Shown piece after piece: positions 48,700 to 60,889 of a DNA stretch of 64,000 bases. The position numbers and the translations under genes are program-made. The notes under the pieces were generated by a model that was given only the letters and a program-made list of their open reading frames with translations, ran no database searches and had not been told where the DNA came from. How positions within the stretch are numbered: position 1 is the first letter of the stretch; each line of letters starts with the position of its first letter. This DNA comes from Mytilus californianus (Eukaryota > Mollusca > Bivalvia > Mytilida > Mytilidae), in the NCBI RefSeq assembly GCF_021869535.1, contig NW_026262701.1, forward strand, positions 7,827,501-7,891,500, read 5' to 3'.

Positions 48700-48840
48700 T
48701 ATATATACCAAAAACAAAGTCCGTAATCATAAACTCATCAAAGATACCGGGTTTAAAGACGTGCGTTTCGTCTACGAAAGGCTTATCAGTGACGCTCGAA
48801 TCAAAAAAGTAAAACAGACCAAATAAAGTATAGAATAAAA
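48700..48840 (+). repeat. interspersed repeat at a duplication seam
   Basis: 'catcaaagataccgggtt', 'gtgcgtttcgtctacgaaag' and 'atcagtgacgctcgaatc' form a short repeat I recognise from mussel DNA. It separates sequence paralogous to the gene A flank from sequence paralogous to the gene B flank. Confidence 0.55.
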
Positions 48841-49084
48841 CTTATACGAAATCATATCGTATGTTACTAATCTTATCTACAATACTTATTTATCTAAACA
48901 TTTTCTGAATACGAAGTATGTACACAATACATGGTTTTCACAGCGGAATAAAACCGAACAAGGGCAATAAACTCGTCAGTAACTAGGCCAATTCAGCTCA
49001 AGTTCAATTTCAAATCGACCTTTCACTGACTTGAAGATTGTATGTTATCTCCTGCTGGCAGATATAAAACTTTCACAGACGATC

Positions 49085-49206
49085 AAACTTACATGTAAAC
49101 TAGACTGTAGCGCCAGCTTGTCCTAGTTGTAATGCTATACCTTTACCAATTCCTCGTGTTGCTCCTGTAACAAAAACGCACCTTTCCAGACATAGGCCTT
49201 GACATT
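49085..49206 (-). pseudogene. orphan first exon of a gene B-like copy
   Basis: The minus strand starts MSRPMSGKV like gene B exon 1. A one-base insertion in a T run then breaks the frame before the TGxxxGIG codons, and the 3' part has lost the standard donor (TCTAGTTTACATGTAAG). Flanks on both sides (48850-49080 and 49883 onward) match those of gene B exon 1. No array and no further exons follow, so this is a remnant carried by the segmental duplication. Confidence 0.85.
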
Positions 49207-49214
49207 TTCTTTAA

Positions 49215-49882
49215 AGGGGCATTAGCTACGAAATATAGAAGAAAAAAAAAATTTGTTCAATCATAAATGAAAGTGAAATAGTGAAATAATAATTCGCTTT
49301 TAGCAGGCAATTTGGTTCAATTTGTCAAAATAGGCTAAGAAACATCGCTGATGTATTATTCACTTGCAAGTGAATGATTCGACCTCATTAAATCCGTATT
49401 CATGTGACCTTCAATTTAACCCTTAGCTAGACATGGGTTACGCATGCATTCAGCTATTAAAAAAAAAGAATGTCAACATTGAAATTGAAACAAAGATGAA
49501 CCATTTGGTTGACTGATTCGATCCACAAAAAAACATTCTTATACAGGTAAAAACGATGATAAACAAACTTTTTAAACTACAATATGAAACCAAACAGACT
49601 AAGAAATATTCACGTGGTCTCTACCTGTTTATATCTATATTAATGTTTATATCGTGTTATATGACCGTCGGCAGTCTTCGGAGGTCATCTCGATGGTTAA
49701 TAAGATGGCGTCTAGACAAAAATACACACGAAATGTGGATACATATTATCGAGTCCAGCATTGTTGATTGTTTATTTCAAACTTTTTGTAATTTAGGAAT
49801 ACAATTACGTATGTTATAAATTAAAAAAAATATGAGAATTTGAGTCAAATCGGTGAACATGAATTTGACAGCTAATGTCCCT
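49215..49882. mobile_element. 668-bp TTAA-flanked MITE
   Basis: The ends are 'aggggcattagct' and 'agctaatgtccct', inverted with one mismatch, and TTAA flanks both sides (49211-49214 and 49883-49886). The paralogous site at 30543-30546 is a single TTAA followed by the same 'ctggaaa'. An 87-codon plus-strand frame at 49556-49819 is inside; it has no motif that I recognise and is more likely chance. Confidence 0.85.
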
Positions 49883-51104
49883 TTAACTGGAAATGGAATA
49901 GAAAGGTTGCAAATATTTGTTTTCGTGTTTAGTTTTAGTTTGTTTTAGTGTGAGAAAGTGTAAATGTAAATACATAAAATTTGTCAAGACCGTGGAGGAG
50001 TAAACATTTGATATCAGCTCAAACCAAAAGATAGGAACAGTCATAAGGTGTATTGTTTCTCGTATTGTGAACAGTAAATGACATGGTATACACATACTGT
50101 TGATAAACTGCGTAAGTGACATATACCTGAGCATGTTGGTAATAAAGCCTAAGTTTTTAAAAAAGAATTTCATTGTTTACTCGTGTGTATATTGACAATT
50201 ATAATATTATAAATGTATTATTTACTTATCCCAATGGGAGATAATGTAAGATAGTTGACATATATAATCAAGTCAGTAAATCCTACGTTAATGTTCTAAA
50301 AAAAAAACCTCGACAAATTGTACACGAGTACTGTGAACACGAGTACTGTGATTGGGGTAAATATCGACCACCAAACACTACAGAAAAATTCAAGACGTTC
50401 GAGAGTAGTCATAACTTATCACTTGAACTATACAAATTAACTAAATATTATAATCATCTGATAAATTGATATATCAGAGATGTCTCTTGAAATTGATTAC
50501 AAATAATGGTCAAACTTTTACAATTGCAGTATCTTTTTTGGTGGAAAATGTATCAGCTTTTCAATTCTAATAATGTTGCCGCTTTTAACAACAGCATAGA
50601 CATGATTTGGGCGGAGGGAGTTACCTTAATTCACCCTATAGGCTGCGCTTTGTAAATACAGCTGTTTCACAAACCACGCCTCTTTTGGGGAGATATATAA
50701 TATTCATAGATATTTTATTTTTTTTTACCTACTGGTTCCCGGATATGATCTTTATGTTTCATCTCGTAGAAATATCACTTAGGAATGCTACCAGTTTGAA
50801 TACACATGGATACCGGCTGAATTGAATTCTGAGAAGACCAAAAGTGAAGAGATGGGTAGTACAGAATTTTAGTATAAGTTTAAAGTCTTAGAAGTTCGGG
50901 TCATATAAATGTTGAAAATATGCCGAACAGCCCTATATTTTGACCTTTGAAATAAATAGTAGTGCATATGAGCTTTCCATTCAAGGATATAATTTATTAC
51001 GAAACTTTATATTAAAAGTGGTACAATTTTAGCCGTAAAAGGAGTTCCTATGGGAAATTGCTTTGTCTATATTTACAGAAGTACAACCTTTAAGTATCAG
51101 TAGA

Positions 51105-51455
51105 TCCGTAACAGACAAATCAGAAATTGGTAAGACAAACTTGGACATTAACCAATAATGGTTTACAAAACAAGGAATATTAAAATCAGTAAATCGATAA
51201 GACAAACTAGGACTATTGACATCAGTAAATGAATTAGACAAACTAGGATTATTGACATCGGTAAATCGATTAGAAACACTATGATTATTGACATCAGTAA
51301 ATCGATTAGACAAACTAAGATTATTGACATCGGTAAATCGATTAGACAAACTAGCATTATTGACATCGGTAAATCGATTAGACATACTATGATTATTGAA
51401 ATCAGTAAATCGATTAGACAAACTAGGATTATTGACATCAGTAAATCTAGTTGGG
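51105..51455 (+). repeat. 36-bp minisatellite, about 9-10 units
   Basis: Units of 'gacaaactaggattattgac' + 'atcagtaaatcgatta'. The unit length is divisible by three and the unit lacks stops in several frames, so long frames open on both strands (a 12-residue repeat like LSNRFTDVNNPS on the minus strand). This is repeat structure, not a protein gene. Confidence 0.9.
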
Positions 51456-51469
51456 CATTAAATCGCTAT

Positions 51470-51470
51470 G

Positions 51471-51530
<60 letters not shown>

Positions 51531-51531
51531 G
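51470..51531 (+). repeat. (TAA)n microsatellite
   Basis: About twenty uninterrupted TAA units directly after the 36-bp minisatellite. The paralogous site at 31565 lacks it. Confidence 0.95.
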
Positions 51532-52590
51532 ACAACATCAGCATAATTCAAATGACAATTTTGATAAAGAAAGGAATGATCAAGGGTGAAGCTATCAATA
51601 AGAGCGCACGAAAAGAGTAAACTCTTACTTGATTAGTTTCGCTTCTTAGTCCTTAGTTTGTCATTCAAGTTCTGAATGTCTCATCTGTTGCGTATACATG
51701 ATGTAAAGTTGTTTTATGAGTCAACTAGCCTTAACAGTTTTCGTTTCTTTCTTTCACTTAAATATAAATTGACACTGAAAAAGTATACTTGATATATGCA
51801 ATGCAATTCAACCTTGAAGGAATTTTAAAAGCAGAAAATATCAAATTTGCAGGATCTGAAACATAAATGAGTGAATATAATTGATCGATTCATTACGTAT
51901 ATTGGTAGTGCAAATGCGGAGGTTTACAGATCACGCTCAACTGAAAAACATTTCAGATTATAATTTCATAATTGAGAGCTAACACCCAGATGACGGAATA
52001 TAGAAACGCTCTTACGTTCATTTATCTATATACAGGCTATTTATTACTTTTAGCCAGGGTACTTCTCAGCTACTATATATTGAAGTATATAAGAAAGCAC
52101 ATGCTAAGGAAACTCATGGCAAGTAAGTATTCAATGACAAGTTGCCTTCAGTAATGTCACCATCGTCAGTAAAATATTCGAAGGCACGACTCCAACGTCA
52201 AAAGGTAGCACCCTTGGGTCAACAACATCCCTGTAAGCAACCCTTTTTCACAGAGAGCTTGAAAGAAAACGCAACCCTGTGGTATTGGAATAACGTATAA
52301 ACTGCGAGAAATAAACTTACTTACTATGCGATATCGGTTTTGCTCATTGTTGAAGGCCGTACGGTGACCTATAGTTGTTTAAGGCTATGTCATTTAGTTT
52401 CTGGTAGATAATTGTCTTTTTGGTTATACTACCACATCTTCTTATTTTTATTTTTAAGCATGCGCTGCTGGAAAGTTGCAAAAAAAAAATATTAAAAGTT
52501 CACATTGGGAAAAGTGAGATCATCTCATTCGTAAAGTTTATTTCTCAACCGACACTCATTGTCAATTTCTATATGTAAATTTCAGATTTA

Positions 52591-52862
52591 ATTGTACAAT
52601 TAAATGAGACTTACCTTAAGTCGAAATTTGATTGTAATTTTGTTGAACCTATTTATGCTGAGAGTTAACATGAGATGCGCACGCAGATCGTAGAGGTTAC
52701 TTTTCAGAGAATGTAACAGAGCACATAAGCACATGATACACCAAAAGAAAACTGGGTGGGAATACGAGTGATAGGGAGGGCATGTTAACTCTCAGCATAA
52801 ATAGGTTCAACAAAATTACAATCAAATTTCGACTTAAGGTAAGTCTCATTTAATTGTACAAT
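52591..52862. mobile_element. 272-bp perfect hairpin, DIRS-related non-autonomous element
   Basis: The arms 52591-52672 and 52781-52862 are perfect 82-bp inverted complements around a 108-bp loop. The loop starts 'agatgcgcacgcagatcgta', identical to the subterminal sequence of the adjacent DIRS element (56004-56033, inverted), and the arm contains a variant of its terminal repeat ('gaacctatttatgctgagag'). It is therefore either a deletion derivative of a related element placed end to end, or part of a complex terminus. Confidence 0.8.
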
Positions 52863-53123
52863 TTTATTGAACCTATATGCTGAGAGTACCATGAGATTTC
52901 AGAGATATGTGATCTGTTACTCATGTTCACTGTAATTTATTACAGCCTCATCAATCATTATTTATTTTCAGGCTTTAAAAAAACAAGATGTTGTATCAAC
53001 TTTGTATTCTATCAAAGTACAAAAGTAAAGTAAATCAAACATACATTGACATATGCACATGTTATGTTAAACTTTAAAATGTCATTGATTGTAAATCTAA
53101 CATATGTATTATCATTATTCATG

Positions 53124-54250
53124 TTATACATGAGACTTATCAGAATTTGATAAGATATGACTTCTCAAAACCTTCACACTATAATTATCATTATAATTTT
53201 GTTTAGATACAGGTTTATCATAAAATTTTCTGAATGTTGATTCATTTGACCAACCTGCCGCTTTTAAAATAGTATCTACTGAAGTAGCACACCGTAGTGC
53301 TGCAGATGTACTTGCTGATCTAGTACTATGTGGTTTGTATATAGTTATGTCTACACCAGACGTTTGCAAAACAATCTTAACCCAACGTCCAAGAGTGTCT
53401 TTAGACACATGAGACTATGGTTTTATACAGCTCAAGATTAATTTTTGGGTTTACCGAAAACATGATGTTCTAACTAAATACTCTTTTAGAACAGTTACAA
53501 TACACAGACTATTATCCTCAATAAAAGCTGGCAACTCTATTGGTTGTAAATGCCTCCCTGGCTTTGAACATTTTAATAAACTTCTCACATCTATATATAT
53601 ATGTTACTATCTGTAACAGTTATATCATCTAAATCTAAGCTATGAATGGTTTGTAACCTTTGACCTGTTAACAATAATAGCAATGTAACTAGCTTATATG
53701 ATAAAACACGTAAAGATAACATATAAACTGGTGTTAATGTCTTCAAATATTTAAGCACGACTTCAACATCCAAGGTTCTTTGATATCTGGGTAATGATGG
53801 CTTAAGATTGAATATGCCTTTTAGAAAGCGCTTCATCAATGGCCATTGCCCAACAGTTTTCTCTTGATTTACAGACATAAATGAAGATAACATACTTCTG
53901 ACAGTATTAATAGCACTGTAACCTAAACCTATTTTATATAACGAAGTTAAAAATTCTAAAACATTTAACTCAGTGGCTTTAAATGAATTAATTTTTCGTT
54001 CACTGCAAAATAACAACCATCTTTTGAAATATGTCCAATATTGTTGTCGAGTAGCTGGTTTCCAAGATGCAATGATGATTTCGGAAGATTCTTTTGATAA
54101 TCCATAATTTTGCAAGATTTCCCCGATATCCTGAAAACTGCTAATCGTAATTTCACTAAATGATGCTCTTTTGTTGGATTCTGGGATTGATAAAGAAGAT
54201 TTTTTCGACTGTTTATTATAAATGACTGTGCCACAATCCGATGAAGTATT
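53124..54250 (-). pseudogene. tyrosine recombinase of the DIRS element, broken
   Basis: The N-terminal core-binding part (SWKPATRQQYWTYFKRWLLF) and the first catalytic Arg (LLTGQR) are in the frame ending at 53591. The C-terminal part at 53124-53408 has HSTRSAS (His-x-x-Arg), AAGWS and the Tyr in FRKFYDKP. At least three in-frame stops lie between 53400 and 53592, so no full recombinase can be made from this copy. In life it would integrate circular cDNA. Confidence 0.85.
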
Positions 54251-55581
54251 TGTGGAAACCAGTTCTGAGTGTTCCACAATGGTGCCACTAATGTCATGTC
54301 CGCTTGATCCTGGTCCACCTTTTGCAATATCTTCCCTATCAGACTGAAAGGTGAAAAACAATAACAATTAATGTTACTCCATTTTACAGAAAAAGCATCT
54401 ACTGCTTCAGCATATTTATCAGGAAAGTAAGAGAAATAACGTGGTAATTGATGATTAAATTTTGATGCAAACAAATCTACATCATGTGGTCCAAATAAAA
54501 AATCAATAATATTAAAAACATCATCATGCAATTTCCACTCAATATCTACATTTATTGATCTCGATAGTCTATCTGCTTCTATATTAGCAACTCCTGGCAA
54601 ATGACAAGCAGTAACCCAAATTTTTCTTTGTATACACCAAATCCACAATTCCTTTGTCAAATTGTTTAACTTTACAATGCGGCCACCCATTTTATTAATA
54701 TAATTCACTGCGACCATGTTATCTAGATACACTTTTACATGAATGTTGTTTCTTGACGAACAAAACCAAATTAATGCTAAAAATGCTGCCTTCAGCTCTA
54801 GAAAATTAATATGGTTTTTCTGTTCTTCATATGACCAAAACCCTTTGGTTTCGAACAATGTATCTTGCACAACTGCACCCCAACCAGTGTTTGAACTATC
54901 AGTGTTAAGAATAAACTTCGGATCTATTAAAGTCATTGGTTTGAAACTACTATTTATATTATTAACCCACCAATTTAAATCTGAAATATTTCCATCCGAC
55001 AAAGACATTTTTGCATCAAAATTTCCATAATTTTGTTCTAATAATATATCCTTTGTAATTTCTAAAGACTTTATATATAATGGTGCATACTGTACACCTG
55101 GTTCCGTTGCTACAAATTTTCCAATAACTTGTGCAAACTCTCTTATTGTAATCTCTTCTTTGAGAATTAACCGACTACATAATTTAATTATATTGTCTGC
55201 CTTTTCTTCTGTTACTTTAATACACATTGTTATTGAATTAATCACAAAACCCAAAAATACAATAATTTGAGTAGGTTGAAGTACAGATTTATCTGGATGT
55301 ATGGTAAAACCAAGATGATCTAATAATTGTACTGTGTCAATTATATTACTTTGACATCCAGAAAAGGTCTTGCTCACAAGTAAACTATCATCAATATATG
55401 GTGTGTTGCAATGTCCTTTACTTCTCAGTTTTGAAAAAACAACTTTTAAAATTTTTGTGAAAATTCGCGGTGCTGTTGTTAATCCATTTGGCAAACAAGT
55501 GTATTCATACAAAACCTCATTCCAATAAAATCTAAGATATTTCCTATCTTTTGACATTGATGCTAACAGAATAATATGCAT
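53965..55581 (-). pseudogene. RT/RNase H of the DIRS element
   Basis: Open for 538 codons. RT blocks: CLPNGLTTAPRIFTKIL, YIDDSLL (the YxDD box) and LGFTIHPDKS. RNase H-like blocks: NTDSSNTGWGAVVQD, INFLELKAA, LDNMVAVNYIN and ACHLPGVANIEADRLSR. The region typical of DIRS proteins follows: DVDLFASKFNHQLPRYFS and APLWNTQNWFPQ. A frameshift near 55556-55570 separates it from DLKDAYYSV upstream. The last ~130 codons overlap the recombinase frame. Confidence 0.88.
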
Positions 55582-55828
55582 CTTTTAAATCAACAGAACC
55601 AAACCAGCAATTTTGTGTAATGTTTTTAATGCTTGCTTGAAACCCACTAATACTGTTATCATAACTTGGCGAAATAAGTTGCCTGTGGTCATTCATAATG
55701 CTAAAAATATTGTCACTTTTTGAACTAGTCTTGCCCGTGCCAGAAAGTTCCGATACCGAGTCAATGCTCGAATGTTCAGCCATGTCATTAACAAATGTAT
55801 GCTGACAACGTGACAAATTATCCATCAC
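55544..55828 (-). pseudogene. gag-like N-terminus fused to RT by deletion
   Basis: The frame begins MDNLSRCQHTFVND (second Met) with Ser/Thr-rich sequence. From about residue 72 it reads ITQNCWFGSVDLKDAYYSV, which is RT palm sequence. The RT finger blocks expected before it are absent. The same junction is present in the second copy (60409-60648), so the deletion predates the tandem duplication. Confidence 0.75.
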
Positions 55829-56069
55829 AAGCTACATCGTTAGAATATTAATCCATCCAAAAACTATATCAAATCGTAAAGTTTGTATTCCAAATGTCAC
55901 AAATATATTAATTTCCAGTAAAAAACAATTAAGATATCCATTATTTTCAAATAAACAGAAGAGGGATAAATTCCATGACTTGACCTCATAAGACCAAACA
56001 CGCTAGTGACCTCTACGATCTGCGTGCGCATCTCATGGTACTCTCAGCATATAGGTTCAATAAAATTGT

Positions 56070-58987
56070 ATTTGTGGTATTATTCATTGGCCATTTTAGT
56101 TCAATGGGATAGATGCGCAATCAGCATATCTACCAGACTTCGGTTTTTTCAGTGACAAGGCATTATCTGTATAGCGAAACATACAGTTAAAAACATAATG
56201 CTAGATTCTTTTTGTTCTTCTGCCACATTACAAAATACCAGAGCTAGTTGACAAGAACAAGGGCACATTTAGTTTCCATAGGAATGCCGAATGTATGTTG
56301 AATAACAAGTCCTTTTAACAAAACACATATGTTGTCAATAACATTGATGTTGTCAGATTAAGACAACCTTTTTATTCGAATCAGTGAAGGTTTTTTAAAG
56401 TAAATATTTGTCCCTTTCGAAAACAAATATTTGTATCTGCGTTGTCCATTTGTCTTAGGCTTAAACCTGGTCGAAACTAAACCGTATTGCAATACAAGTA
56501 AGTAAACTTACTTAAATGTTTAAAGTTGCTTAAAACATTGCTTTTGACGATCTCCCCTGAACGAAGCAAAATTATATTTTGACGGTTTAAAAAATTAGGA
56601 GATGAAATGATAATTGCAATAAAAGTTATATCTTATAATGAAAATAGTATCTTTTATGAATTTTAAAGCCAAAAAAAATGTACATTTCCGATTCACAATA
56701 AAATAGAAGTGTCTATTAGTATCTGAATGTAAATCACGTTTGTGATACATTTAATCCGATTGAAATACATATCCTCTGTCCACGCTTCGCTAACGACAAT
56801 CTGACACTGTCCTGCTTCGCCTTATGTTCTAATGTATGCATAACAGGAAACACTTACCATCAGGCCTGTCTATTCATCCGGTCTCGCTCCCTTTGCAGTT
56901 CATGCGATTCCCTCAGTTTTCGTTTGTTACTTTGATTTGCGTCCCTCTAAATTGATTTATGAGAATTTAAAATTGGTTAACTACGTACTCTCGTCTACAC
57001 TGAAGACCTTTCCCGGTTACTCTAATTTTGTCGCGTTGATACACATCTGCAAAATTTTAGAGGCAAAACTTCGTTCGTTGAGGTAATTCTTTATTATTCT
57101 CTCTTTTATCGGAACAAAGAGAAGAACTGAGCGTTGTCAGAATGCAAGTGAATCGTAGACACAGGATCCGTATTATAATTTCAAGTGTGATGAAATTTAT
57201 AGCAAATTCAGTTTTCATAAGTTTCTTTTTTAAGATAAAATGTTTGAAGATGATGATTGTAAATTGTAGAACTTGAAATCTTACATCTTAGAAAAAAAAC
57301 ATCCAAATTTTGGATATAAATTTTGTTGTAAATCCAAACAGTGAACATATAGGCTAAGTTTTGATCTATCAGTCCCGTTGATTTAAGATATTCCCGGAAA
57401 ATAAGAACAGACGATGCATGACATTGGAATGAAATAGCTAATACTGTCCCTTTTGGTTTCTTCTTCGCTATTGCATTTTTTAAGTCATTTGTAAATTAGA
57501 ATTTCAAGCAGCCATAGGGCAAAGAGAAACACGATGTTGAAAATGCGTGACTACTGCTATAGCAAACAAGCATTTTGTACAATCATAAAGTATTCACATA
57601 TTATGACTTCTGTGACTACAAGTTATCTCTGGATTAATGTCATTATGCTTTTCGAACCATTTCTCTTCGAGGAACATTTGAAAATGTTAAAGTCTAATTA
57701 AAGAATCCTTGTATTTCTATTTTATAATTGTAATTTGTGCAATTTTTGAAAATAAAATATTGTTCAAACTAAGAATTCAGGTGAATGTTCATATCAATGA
57801 CGCTTATGTCAAAAGAGTAAAATACTGTAAATGTTCCTTATGATTAAATAACATAACACTTAATACATTTCGTTCGTCGAAAGCGCCTTTATAGATTTAC
57901 CTTTATCAGGAACGCTCAAACCGAAACATTTATAAACCAGGGATAAACATACTAAAATACGCCTGGAGCTATATAACCGAAAGAAATAGCCACTTTTCCT
58001 GAAGGAGTTCGGTCCCTTAGTTTCTGAGGTTGCTACTTACAAGGAAGTTTTTTAATCAAGTGTTCCGAATATTTAGCGTACGAAATCACGAGTTTTTTTA
58101 ACAGATTTGGGATATCTGTTTTACAGATAACGACTGATATTTTTCAATTGTTGTTACAACGACCCCGTCTTCTTTTCCTCGAATGTAACATCCCCGAATT
58201 AGACGTATCCCAAATTTTGTACTTACACGAGCAAGACGACGGTTGCAATATGTGGAGCAGGTTCTGCTTGCCATTTCGGAGCACCTTAGACTACCACCGT
58301 TTTTGGTGGGGTTCGTTTTGCTCAGTCTTTAGTTTTCTTTGCTATTTTTTGTAGACTGTTGTTTGTTAATTGGTCATTTTTTTGTGTTTTGTCATGGCGA
58401 TGCCAGTTTGTTTTCGACTGGTCAGTTTGAATATGCCTTTTGTATCTTCTACATCTCTTTTAATATCGGAGAATGTCATAAAAGTATGTTATAAATTATG
58501 TCAGAACTGAAACACTGAGTACTGAGCTGATTATACCCTCGGGTACTAGCAGCTCATCAGAAGCAGTATCAATTCAGTGCTAGTAATTGAAATTAACTCT
58601 AGATAAATCAAACACGATTTCTTATCCTACTTTCAGAGTATAGCTTTAGTATTTAGGGCCAAATAGGCATTGATCGAGTCTTCTCCCTTTGAAGGAAACA
58701 TCAATTCCTTAAATCATCTTAATCAGAATAAGTCACAGTTCATGCAACTGGTAAATGAATGTGTTTTTCAATTTATTGTGATTAAAACGGTTTGATATAT
58801 CACATTATTTTGCTGTAGTTTCTCTAAAATGACCAATCTAACAACCCATGCACATTCTTTACTATTATCATTTTAATGTACCATACAACTTTGTTTATAA
58901 AAACTCATTAAAGATACTTTTATTTTAAACAAGAGTCCATATGTAGCAATATAAGTCGTCTTTGACTGCGCATCTGGAGGTGGCACT
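56070..58987. other. B-C-type spacer, copy without local insertions
   Basis: Parallel to 32516-36340. It lacks the 162-bp duplication, the 65-bp insertion, the 619-bp MITE and the 84-bp duplication seen there, and so serves as an empty-site reference. It contains a retroelement tail (58130-58450) and no gene. Confidence 0.75.
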
Positions 58988-60889
58988 TGTTGGATTCTGG
59001 GATTGATAAAGAAGATTTTTTCGACTGTTTATTATAAATGACTGTGCCACAATCCGATGAAGTATTTGTGGAAACCAGTTCTGAGTGTTCCACAATGGTG
59101 CCACTAATGTCATGTCCGCTTGATCCTGGTCCACCTTTTGCAATATCTTCCCTATCAGACTGAAAGGTGAAAAACAATAACAATTAATGTTACTCCATTT
59201 TACAGAAAAAGCATCTACTGCTTCAGCATATTTATCAGGAAAGTAAGAGAAATAACGTGGTAATTGATGATTAAATTTTGATGCAAACAAATCAACATCA
59301 TGTGGTCCAAATAAAAAATCAATAATATTAAAAACATCATCATGCAATTTCCACTCAATATCCACATTTATTGATCTCGATAGTCTATCTGCTTCTATAT
59401 TAGCAACTCCTGGCAAATGACAAGCAGTAACCCAAATTTTTCTTTGTATACACCAAATCCACAATTCCTTTGTCAAATTGTTTAACTTTACAATGCGGCC
59501 ACCCATTTTATTAATATAATTCACTGCGACCATGTTATCTAGATACACTTTTACATGAATGTTGTTTCTTGACGAACAAAACCAAATTAATGCTGAAAAT
59601 GCTGCCTTAAGCTCTAGAAAATTTATATGGTTTTTCTGTTCTTCATATGACCAAAACCCTTTGGTTTCGAACAATGTATCTTGCACAACTGCACCCCAAC
59701 CAGTGTTTGAACTATCAGTGTTAAGAATAAACTTCGGATCTATTAAAGTCATTGGTTTGAAACTACTATTTATATTATTAACCCACCAATTTAAATCTGA
59801 AATATTTCCATCTGACAAAGACATTTTTGCATCAAAATTTCCATAATTTTGTTTTAATAATATATCTTTTGTAATTTCTAAAGACTTTATATATAATGGT
59901 GCATACTGTACACCTGGTTCCGTTGCTAAAAATTTTCCAATAACTTGTGCAAACTCTCTTATTGTAATCTCTTCTTTGAGAATTAACCGACTACATAATT
60001 TAATTATATTGTCTGCCTTTTCTTCTGTTACTTTAATACACATTGTTATTGAATTAATCACAAAACCCAAAAATACAATAATTTGAGTAGGTTGAAGTAC
60101 AGATTTATCTGGATGTATGGTAAAACCAAGATGATCTAATAATTGTACTGTGTCAATTATATTACTTTGACATCCAGAAAAGGTCTTGCTCACAAGTAAA
60201 CTATCATCAATATATGGTGTGTTGCAATGTCCTTTAATTACTTCTCAGTTTTGAAAAAACAACTTTTAAAATTTTTGTGAAAATTCGCGGTGCTGTTGTT
60301 AATCCATTTGACAAACAAGTGTATTCATACAAAACCTCATTCCAATAAAATCTAAGATATTTCCTATCTTTTTCATTGATGCTAACAGAATAATATGCAT
60401 CTTTTAAATCAACAGAACCAAACCAGCAATTTTGTGTAATGTTTTTTAATGCTTGCTTGAAACCCACTAATACTGTTATCATAACTTGGCGAAATAAGTT
60501 GCCTGTGGTCATTCATAATGCTAAAAATATTGTCACTTTTTGAACTAATCTTGCCCGTGCCAGAAAGTTCCGATACCGAGTCAATGCTCGAATGTTCAGC
60601 CATGTCATTAACAAATGTATGCTGACAACGTGACAAATTATCCATCACAAGCTACATCGTTAGAATATTAATCCATCCAAAAACTATATCAAATCGTAAA
60701 GTTTGTATTCCAAATGTCACAAATATATTAATTTCCAGTTAAAAACAATTAAGATATCCATTATTTTCAAATAAACAGAAGAGGGATAAATTCCATGACT
60801 TGACCTCATAAGACCAAACACGCTAGTGACCTCTACGATCGGCGTGCGCATCTCATGGTACTCTCAGCATATAGGTTCAATAAAATTGT
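58988..60889 (-). pseudogene. truncated second copy of the DIRS element
   Basis: Keeps the right inverted repeat (60851-60889), the gag fragment (60409-60648) and the RT/RNase H (58925-60193 frame), but is cut inside the recombinase. It has its own lesions: a 4-bp insertion in the RT at about 60235 and an extra T at the gag-RT join. It reads through the lesion near 55560 that breaks copy 1 (frame SINEKDRKYLRFYW intact). Confidence 0.88.

Larger units (their letters stand above)
49883..52590. other. duplicate of the spacer upstream of gene B
   Basis: Parallel to 30543-32515 (for example 'aatggaatagaaaggttgc', 'gcagatccgtaa'-type words, 'tttgtcattcaa', 'gcatgcgctgctggaaa'). It contains no gene. 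Local differences are the MITE, the expanded minisatellite and an extra ~250 bp at 51757-52005 in place of the SINE. Confidence 0.7.
52858..56069 (-). mobile_element. DIRS-type tyrosine-recombinase retrotransposon, internally deleted
   Basis: The ends 52858-52896 and 56031-56069 are perfect 39-bp inverted repeats. On the minus strand the order is a gag-like N-terminal piece, RT/RNase H and a tyrosine recombinase, overlapping as in DIRS elements. The gag piece is joined directly to the middle of the RT, so the rest of gag and the N-terminal RT fingers are missing. The insertion interrupts sequence that is continuous at 32510-32530 (gatttaaatgtatttgtgg). It is flanked by a 272-bp hairpin and is not autonomous. 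Confidence 0.88.
54172..58987. repeat. 4.8-kb direct tandem duplication, copy 1
   Basis: Runs from inside the DIRS recombinase, through the RT and right end, into the spacer up to 'ctggaggtggcact'. Copy 2 follows immediately. Identity is very high by eye, with differences such as a 4-bp insertion at 60235 and one-base indels in T runs. Confidence 0.92.

Noticed and set aside
49556..49819. 87-codon frame as a real small gene
   Set aside because: It lies wholly inside a TTAA-flanked MITE, has no recognisable motif and has no counterpart at the empty paralogous site.
51029..51438. 90-130-codon repetitive frames on the minus strand
   Set aside because: They follow from the 36-bp minisatellite period; there are no start context, domains or splice signals.
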